Assembly: GCA_937120475.1 (NCBI GenBank)
Contig: CAKZJV010000007.1
Coordinates: 2,310,068-2,374,067, forward strand
Direction of reading: 5' to 3'
Source of the DNA: an uncultured Cryomorphaceae bacterium
Lineage (GTDB): Bacteria; Bacteroidota; Bacteroidia; Flavobacteriales; Schleiferiaceae
DNA length: 64,000 nucleotides
Shown here: positions 59,771 to 64,000 of the stretch, in pieces
Layout of the letters: the number at the start of each line of letters is the position of its first letter
How positions within the stretch are numbered: position 1 is the stretch's first letter
Position numbers and translations under genes: made by a program
Notes under the pieces: generated by a model
Database searches by the model: none
Seen by the model: only the letters and a program-made list of their open reading frames with translations
Told to the model about the DNA's origin: nothing

Positions 59771-59870
59771 ACAGCAAAAAACCATTGATACCCGCCAATG
59801 GCCAGTCGGGGTTTACCATCTCCAGGTAGGTGAATGGCCGCAAAAATTCCAAACCTTGATTATCGAATAA
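59747..59870 (+). pseudogene. Collapsed third copy of the tandem cargo gene
   Basis: The first about 24 nt after CTG 59747 match the signal-peptide start of copies 1 and 2 (with one A lost, shifting frame). The sequence then jumps to the final codons of the gene: read in frame from about 59776 it gives KTIDTRQWPVGVYHLQV, as at the end of copy 1 (KTIDTRQWPAGMYHLQI), and closes TLIIE-stop at 59868-59870. About 1.4 kb of the body has been deleted. The 3' part is nearer to copy 1 than to copy 2 (RISVQGWPTGIYYLQI). Confidence 0.8.
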
Positions 59871-59909
59871 AACCAGCCAGCTCCCTTTTAAGCCATCCTA
59901 AACAGGTCC

Positions 59910-59917
59910 TATATTTG
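59910..59917 (+). promoter_or_regulatory. -7 element of the WG-repeat gene
   Basis: TATATTTG matches TAnnTTTG in full and gives a leader of about 22 nt to the ATG at 59945. It supports that start over the upstream in-frame ATG at 59834, which lies in the pseudogene. Confidence 0.6.
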
Positions 59918-59944
59918 TTAGGAAGAGGTAAATCTTTCGATCGT

Positions 59945-61957
59945 ATGCGCCTTACTTTATTTTTCCTGCTGCTCTTTTCTATTGGTCTTCCGGCTCAAAA
60001 TCAATCGGTAAACCTGGTTTTGGGCGACAGCAGTTGGTTGGCCACAAAAGGCGAATGGCCCAATGCTTTGGCCCTTGAAAAAGAAAGGATAACCACCCAC
60101 TTGAACTACGTTATCAAACGCTTGAAAAAGAGCGCAGTCGCGGATTCATTGACAGCGCAACGCTCGCATATGATCGCTTTATTGGAGCAATATGCAGAAC
60201 AACAGCAATTTCCTTCCAACCGGGCTTTCCCTGATGAAAGGAGACCCTGTTTTATAGATGAAAACGGAAATATTTGTGCAGTAGGCTATTTAGTGCAGCA
60301 AACGGCCGGTGCGGATGAGGCCAGGCGGATCAACCGGAAATACCAGCATGAGTATATCCGCAACATGAAGGATGAAGGATTATTGGCCTGGCAGAAAAAC
60401 TCAGGTTTAAGCCTTCGCGAACTGGAAATGATACAGCCAGCCTATGGCTCACCCGGCCCTGCAAGAAAGACCGAAGTTTTTCAGGATTCAGCCAGTGGTA
60501 AATGGGGAGTGCGGGATATCCGAACCGGAAAGGTGACCACCAAAGCCCAATACGATGAGGTACGCCTGGGCCTTACCTACGGAGGTATGGGAATGGCCAG
60601 GAAAGGAAAATTGTGGGGCCTTATCAATGAAAAGGGACGGGCGAAAAGCCGCTTTAAATACCAGCAAATGGCCGGAGGCGGGGCTATGGACAGGTATATA
60701 GTGGGCATAAAAGATAGCCTGATTACTATTTTTAATGATAATGGTAAGCGCCTGAACCGCAGAGGCATTACCCAGGTAGGTCAGTATAACGCGCCTTATT
60801 TTTTCGTAAAGGGCAAGGGGGGATGGGGGGTGCTTCATGAAAAAGGGAAGTTCCTGATTCCCACCCAATACGTAGAGGTAGATTACCACTATGGCTATTT
60901 TAAAATCAAAACCCTAAATGGATATGGGTTATTAGATGCGAAAGGTAAGCCCTTGATACCGGCCGAATACGAGCAATTAAAACCCATGCAAAGGTACTGG
61001 GTGGCTCAGCGGGGAGGCGAAAACTACTTATACAATCGCCAGGGTGAATTGAGTGAGCTGAGAGGTATTGAAGCATTGGTGCCTTATAGCAAGGGTGGAC
61101 TTTTAGCCAGGGTGGGAAACAAGTATGGTTTACTGCGCTCGGTGTTTAAATGGGCGATTGAACCTGATTACGATACCATATACCCCGCTATTGACCATCA
61201 TGTGGTAGAGAAAAACGGACTTAAGGGCTATTATTTCAGTGGCAATTCCCGTTTGATACTGGACGTAAAGTATAAGTACATAGGCCCTTCGGGCAAAAGC
61301 TTCGTGGTACAAAATGCGGAGGGGAAAATGGGCGTAAAGGATGAAAATGGTGATGATGTACTACCAGTAGTGCACGATACCGTTTTACGCCTGGTTTCCA
61401 ACCGAAGCGGTGGTAATTACTATTGCTACGGTGTGGCGGACCGGGGAGCCTGGTCGGTTTATTCCTCAACTGGCAAACTTATCTCAACGGAAATTTACGA
61501 TCATGCCCGGGTAATAAACCGCCATTTGTTTACCCTCCGTAAGCAGGGTCAATATTACCTGGCGTATTACTATCACGACACCTTAACGGTTTTTAGGGAA
61601 CACCCTTTTGATTCACTCATTACCGTTTATTCCCATGGTATGGACCTGTTTGTTTACCGAAAGGACGGCAAATACGGCTTTGTAAAAATGCAGAGCGGCT
61701 ATAACACACCAAGGTATGCCACAGAAGCCATTTTTGATGAGTGGCTTGATCTTCCGGGGAGCTCCTCCTATGTGGTAAAGCAGGGTAATCAATATGGCCT
61801 GGTGGGGTATAATGGGGAGCTGCTGGTGCCAGTACGTTTTTCAGATTATCGTATTCCCAAATCCGGTGGTGCCGGTGGTCGCCTACAACTGCTTTTGCAA
61901 GATGCAAGCGGATGGTACCGTGTTTATAGGGATGGCCGCCTGGAGCTGCTGGAATAG
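59945..61957 (+). CDS. Exported WG-repeat protein
   Basis: About 670 residues from ATG 59945, with signal peptide MRLTLFFLLLFSIGLPAQ. An N-terminal region (about 19-160) contains FIDENGNICAVGYLVQQTAG, a conserved stretch seen in other exported Bacteroidota proteins. From about 185 to the end there are nine or so WG-type repeats: GKWGVRD, KLWGLINEKG, GGWGVLHEKG, NGYGLLDAKGKPLIP, NKYGLLRS, GKMGVKDENG, GKYGFVK, NQYGLVGYNGELLVP, each followed by a beta-strand with Tyr-Asp or Phe-Asp. Such repeats form propeller-like surfaces for binding. It has no sorting domain, so it is probably periplasmic. The ligand is unknown. Confidence 0.85.
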   Translation: MRLTLFFLLLFSIGLPAQNQSVNLVLGDSSWLATKGEWPNALALEKERITTHLNYVIKRLKKSAVADSLTAQRSHMIALLEQYAEQQQFPSNRAFPDERRPCFIDENGNICAVGYLVQQTAGADEARRINRKYQHEYIRNMKDEGLLAWQKNSGLSLRELEMIQPAYGSPGPARKTEVFQDSASGKWGVRDIRTGKVTTKAQYDEVRLGLTYGGMGMARKGKLWGLINEKGRAKSRFKYQQMAGGGAMDRYIVGIKDSLITIFNDNGKRLNRRGITQVGQYNAPYFFVKGKGGWGVLHEKGKFLIPTQYVEVDYHYGYFKIKTLNGYGLLDAKGKPLIPAEYEQLKPMQRYWVAQRGGENYLYNRQGELSELRGIEALVPYSKGGLLARVGNKYGLLRSVFKWAIEPDYDTIYPAIDHHVVEKNGLKGYYFSGNSRLILDVKYKYIGPSGKSFVVQNAEGKMGVKDENGDDVLPVVHDTVLRLVSNRSGGNYYCYGVADRGAWSVYSSTGKLISTEIYDHARVINRHLFTLRKQGQYYLAYYYHDTLTVFREHPFDSLITVYSHGMDLFVYRKDGKYGFVKMQSGYNTPRYATEAIFDEWLDLPGSSSYVVKQGNQYGLVGYNGELLVPVRFSDYRIPKSGGAGGRLQLLLQDASGWYRVYRDGRLELLE

Positions 61958-61994
61958 GACTTTAATCCAGGGGCTTTATAAACAGCTGGTGCTC

Positions 61995-62669
61995 TTAAAG
62001 CATTTCAGGTTTTTTAACGGTAATCGTTCTGCGGTCAAAGTCAATAAGCCCCTCATCGCGCAACTCGTTAAGAGTAGTGGTAACCGTTTGGCGTGAGGTA
62101 CCGATGAGGTTGGCAATGTTTTTATGGGTGTAAAAGTGCTCCACCACCAGGTAGTCGCCTTTTTTCGTGCCTTTTTCGGTAATCAGTTCACGGATAAAAT
62201 CCAGCAGCCGCGAACGAACGTCCTTAAACACCAGGTTATCGATTCTGCGCTCCATTTTTCGAATGCGGGTACCGATCCATTTGTAAATCTTGAAACTGAA
62301 GTCACGGTTGTCCTTCATCAGGTCGTGCACCTGCTCTATTTTCACCGGGCAAACGGTAGTTTCATTTTCCATGGCCTCGGCAATCTCGCTGCGTTTGTCT
62401 TCGCCCAGCAAGGCCAGCTCACCGAACATTTCGCCCCGGCCTAAAATGGCTTTTACCACCTCGTCCCCCTCTTCGGAGTAATTGAGGATGCGCACCTTAC
62501 CCTTGGCAATGAGGTACATGGTATTGGCGGAATCTTCGGTAAAGTAAATGGTTTCCCCCTTGCGGTACGTTTTAAAATGCCCCTCTGTCAGGCCGAAGTC
62601 CTCCAGCTTGTGGGGGCACATTACGTTAAAGAGGTTTACATCATTAAAATACCAAAGTTGATCTTTCAT
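61995..62669 (-). CDS. Crp/Fnr-family transcriptional regulator
   Basis: A 224-residue regulator with an N-terminal cyclic-nucleotide-binding-type domain (about 20-130: TYRKGETIYFTEDSANTMYLIAKGKVRIL, GRGEMFGELALLG) and a C-terminal Crp-type winged HTH (about 150-222) with recognition helix in IGTSRQTVTTTLNEL. The SRQTV motif keeps the Arg that reads G in TGTGA-type sites. The effector is unclear: the phosphate-binding GELALLG is present, but no Fnr cysteine cluster. It lies 12 nt after the patatin-type gene and may share its transcript. Confidence 0.9.
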   Translation of the reverse strand: MKDQLWYFNDVNLFNVMCPHKLEDFGLTEGHFKTYRKGETIYFTEDSANTMYLIAKGKVRILNYSEEGDEVVKAILGRGEMFGELALLGEDKRSEIAEAMENETTVCPVKIEQVHDLMKDNRDFSFKIYKWIGTRIRKMERRIDNLVFKDVRSRLLDFIRELITEKGTKKGDYLVVEHFYTHKNIANLIGTSRQTVTTTLNELRDEGLIDFDRRTITVKKPEML

Positions 62670-62681
62670 GTGCAGGGTGCC

Positions 62682-64000
62682 TTAAAACCAAAATCCCAGA
62701 CTAATGTAGGTATAAATATCACTATGGTTGGTACTGCCCATCAGGTTAACCTCCAAAGGTCCTAAGGGGCTGTTGTAGCAATAACCGATACTGTAACCAT
62801 CCAATATAATGTCCGACCCAAAGAGCTCGTCAAAAGAACTTTCCAGTTTACCCACATTACCCCTGAGCAGCACGTAATTATCCTTGAAAACCTCCAGGTG
62901 AACGTCACCCCGTACCACCAGGGCATTGCGGCCTATGAGCTCCATAAAGCGGTAGCCCACAAAGGGGTAAATGTAGTTTATGTAGTTGCGGCCCATGCTA
63001 CCCAAAAAAATGTTGTAGGGGTAATCGGTATCGGGCCCCAGGGTGGTAGCTCCGAAAACATTGGCAATCAGGGTGAGCTGGGGTAGCAGGGGAATGACCT
63101 GGCTGTAGTTTACATCGATTACCGAGGATGGTTCAAAAAAACGACTGAGGTTATCATGCCGCGCAATGATGCGGCCCTGGGCCGAGAACTTAAACCCACG
63201 GGTGGGGAAATTGGCGCGGTTGTACGAATCGAAATCGATGAAGCCGTAGTAGTTGATGTAATCGGCATTGATGTCCACCTCATCCAGCACATCCAGGTCC
63301 TGCGAGAGGTCGATACCCTCCAGTTGCACGCCCCCGCCTATGGCGTACGCATCGTACAGGGTGGATTGAAAGAAGATATCACTGGAGTAATCCAGGTAAA
63401 TAAGCTGATTGGTAGGCCTACGGTTTTGGTAAATACGTGTTTCAAAACGGTGGGCCCGTAACTTGAAACCCAGGGTGGGTAACACACCGCGATCTACAAA
63501 GTAATTGAGCCACACCCGGGGGTTGTCACCCACCGCGAGGTCGAAACTCAGGCGTGAGTTCTTGAAGAAAAGGTTCCTGCGGGTGTAATTGGCCAACAGG
63601 GCGGTTTTAAAATCATCATCGTAATGCAGCCCCAGGCGAAACTGGCTGAGGGAGGGGTTTTCACGCACATTGATATTGAGCACATAGCCCGTATCCTGTG
63701 GCGTAAGCGTATAATCCACCGTTTGAAAGTACTTGGAGCCGTATAAACGGTCAATGCCCTTATCCAGCCGGGAAAGGCTGCAGTGCTCACCATCCTCAAT
63801 ACGTAGCTTACTGAGAATGTATTCGTTGGTGGAGTTGGTGTTTCCGTTAATCTGCACCCGCGTTACATAAAAGCTTTGCAGGGGTACCGCATCGTATTCA
63901 GAGCGGTTCAGGGGTTTGGCTTTTTTAAGGGCGGCCAGTGCCCGCAGACCGTCCAGTTTTTCGCGGGCCGCTTTTTCACCGGCTGCTACAATGGTATCGA
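62682..64000 (-). CDS. Patatin-like phospholipase with POTRA and BamA-type barrel (PlpD-like), N-terminus beyond window
   Basis: The visible 438 residues are the C-terminal part of an outer-membrane protein open to the window edge. First comes an Ala-rich helix (DTIVAAGEKAAREKLDGLRAL), the end of a patatin domain in this family, then a POTRA-like unit (VTRVQINGNTNSTNEYILS, LDKGIDRLYGSKYFQTVDYTL), then a 16-strand Omp85-type barrel ending in GFWF. In full-length relatives the N-terminal patatin domain has a Ser-Asp lipase dyad, which is outside the window. A GTG at 63857 has been mistaken for a start in automatic calls; the frame continues upstream without a break. Confidence 0.83.
   Translation of the reverse strand, partial: DTIVAAGEKAAREKLDGLRALAALKKAKPLNRSEYDAVPLQSFYVTRVQINGNTNSTNEYILSKLRIEDGEHCSLSRLDKGIDRLYGSKYFQTVDYTLTPQDTGYVLNINVRENPSLSQFRLGLHYDDDFKTALLANYTRRNLFFKNSRLSFDLAVGDNPRVWLNYFVDRGVLPTLGFKLRAHRFETRIYQNRRPTNQLIYLDYSSDIFFQSTLYDAYAIGGGVQLEGIDLSQDLDVLDEVDINADYINYYGFIDFDSYNRANFPTRGFKFSAQGRIIARHDNLSRFFEPSSVIDVNYSQVIPLLPQLTLIANVFGATTLGPDTDYPYNIFLGSMGRNYINYIYPFVGYRFMELIGRNALVVRGDVHLEVFKDNYVLLRGNVGKLESSFDELFGSDIILDGYSIGYCYNSPLGPLEVNLMGSTNHSDIYTYISLGFWF

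Noticed and set aside
59834-59944. Upstream N-terminal extension of the WG-repeat protein
   Set aside because: Encoded by the tail of the collapsed cargo copy and its spacer; a signal peptide and promoter place the start at 59945.
1-64000. tRNA, rRNA or known riboswitch genes
   Set aside because: I looked through the intergenic stretches and saw no tRNA cloverleaf, rRNA sequence or recognisable riboswitch; a covariance-model search would settle this.

Overview
The window comes from a chromosome of the phylum Bacteroidota, most like a free-living member of the Flavobacteriia or a neighbouring class. The evidence is the gliding and type IX secretion proteins GldH and PorZ, several secreted proteins ending in type IX sorting domains, the Bacteroidota-restricted families DUF4837 and DUF4292, a SusC/CirA-type TonB-dependent receptor, and many promoters of the phylum's own TTG-N19-21-TAnnTTTG form with no Shine-Dalgarno signals. 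No rRNA or tRNA gene is present, so I do not name a genus. No prophage, transposase or CRISPR array was seen.

Layout: 1-5569 is a metal-uptake block. A TroABC/Znu-type ABC importer and its DtxR/MntR-type regulator run leftward, and a TonB-dependent receptor runs rightward from a shared 74-bp region carrying two inverted copies of one motif over the two -7 elements. 5.6-9.1 kb holds small genes, lpxH, a tandem pair of exported proteins of unknown function and a Mn-type superoxide dismutase. 9.2-13.7 kb has an AddA/RecB-like helicase-nuclease and kbl. 13.7-17.4 kb has a 2OG-Fe(II) oxygenase and a polyamine operon (arginine decarboxylase, deoxyhypusine-synthase-like enzyme, small acidic protein) preceded by a CRP-like palindrome. 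The matching agmatinase lies 6 kb further on at 23.3 kb. 17.5-25.3 kb has exported MsrA, asd, a giant Ig/lamin-tail surface protein and a lipoprotein.

25.5-34.6 kb has a DEDD exonuclease, a fused double-ATPase of a peptide ABC importer, and a six-gene leftward operon (ricT, gldH, PBP1A, scoA, scoB, polytopic membrane protein). 34.7-40.3 kb has porZ-recO facing a DUF4837 lipoprotein and a LysM lytic transglycosylase. 40.4-48.9 kb is an eight-gene leftward envelope operon (flippase, dut, nucleotidyltransferase, TPR, DUF4292, EnvC-like, TatA, GatA). 49-53.5 kb has an M28 peptidase with gpsA, a lipoprotein, an iodotyrosine-deiodinase-like flavoprotein and a small XRE regulator.

53.9-62 kb is the accessory part: a beta-helix type IX cargo, two tandem paralogous type IX cargo genes whose signal peptides are reachable only from a CTG start codon, a third copy collapsed to its two ends, and a WG-repeat exported protein. 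The window ends with a Crp/Fnr regulator and the barrel end of a PlpD-like patatin.

The strongest points for follow-up are the CTG-initiated tandem paralogs with their collapsed third copy, the halotyrosine dehalogenase candidate with its full substrate triad, and the mirrored operator between the metal regulator and the TonB receptor. I did not find one large, clearly undescribed multi-gene system.
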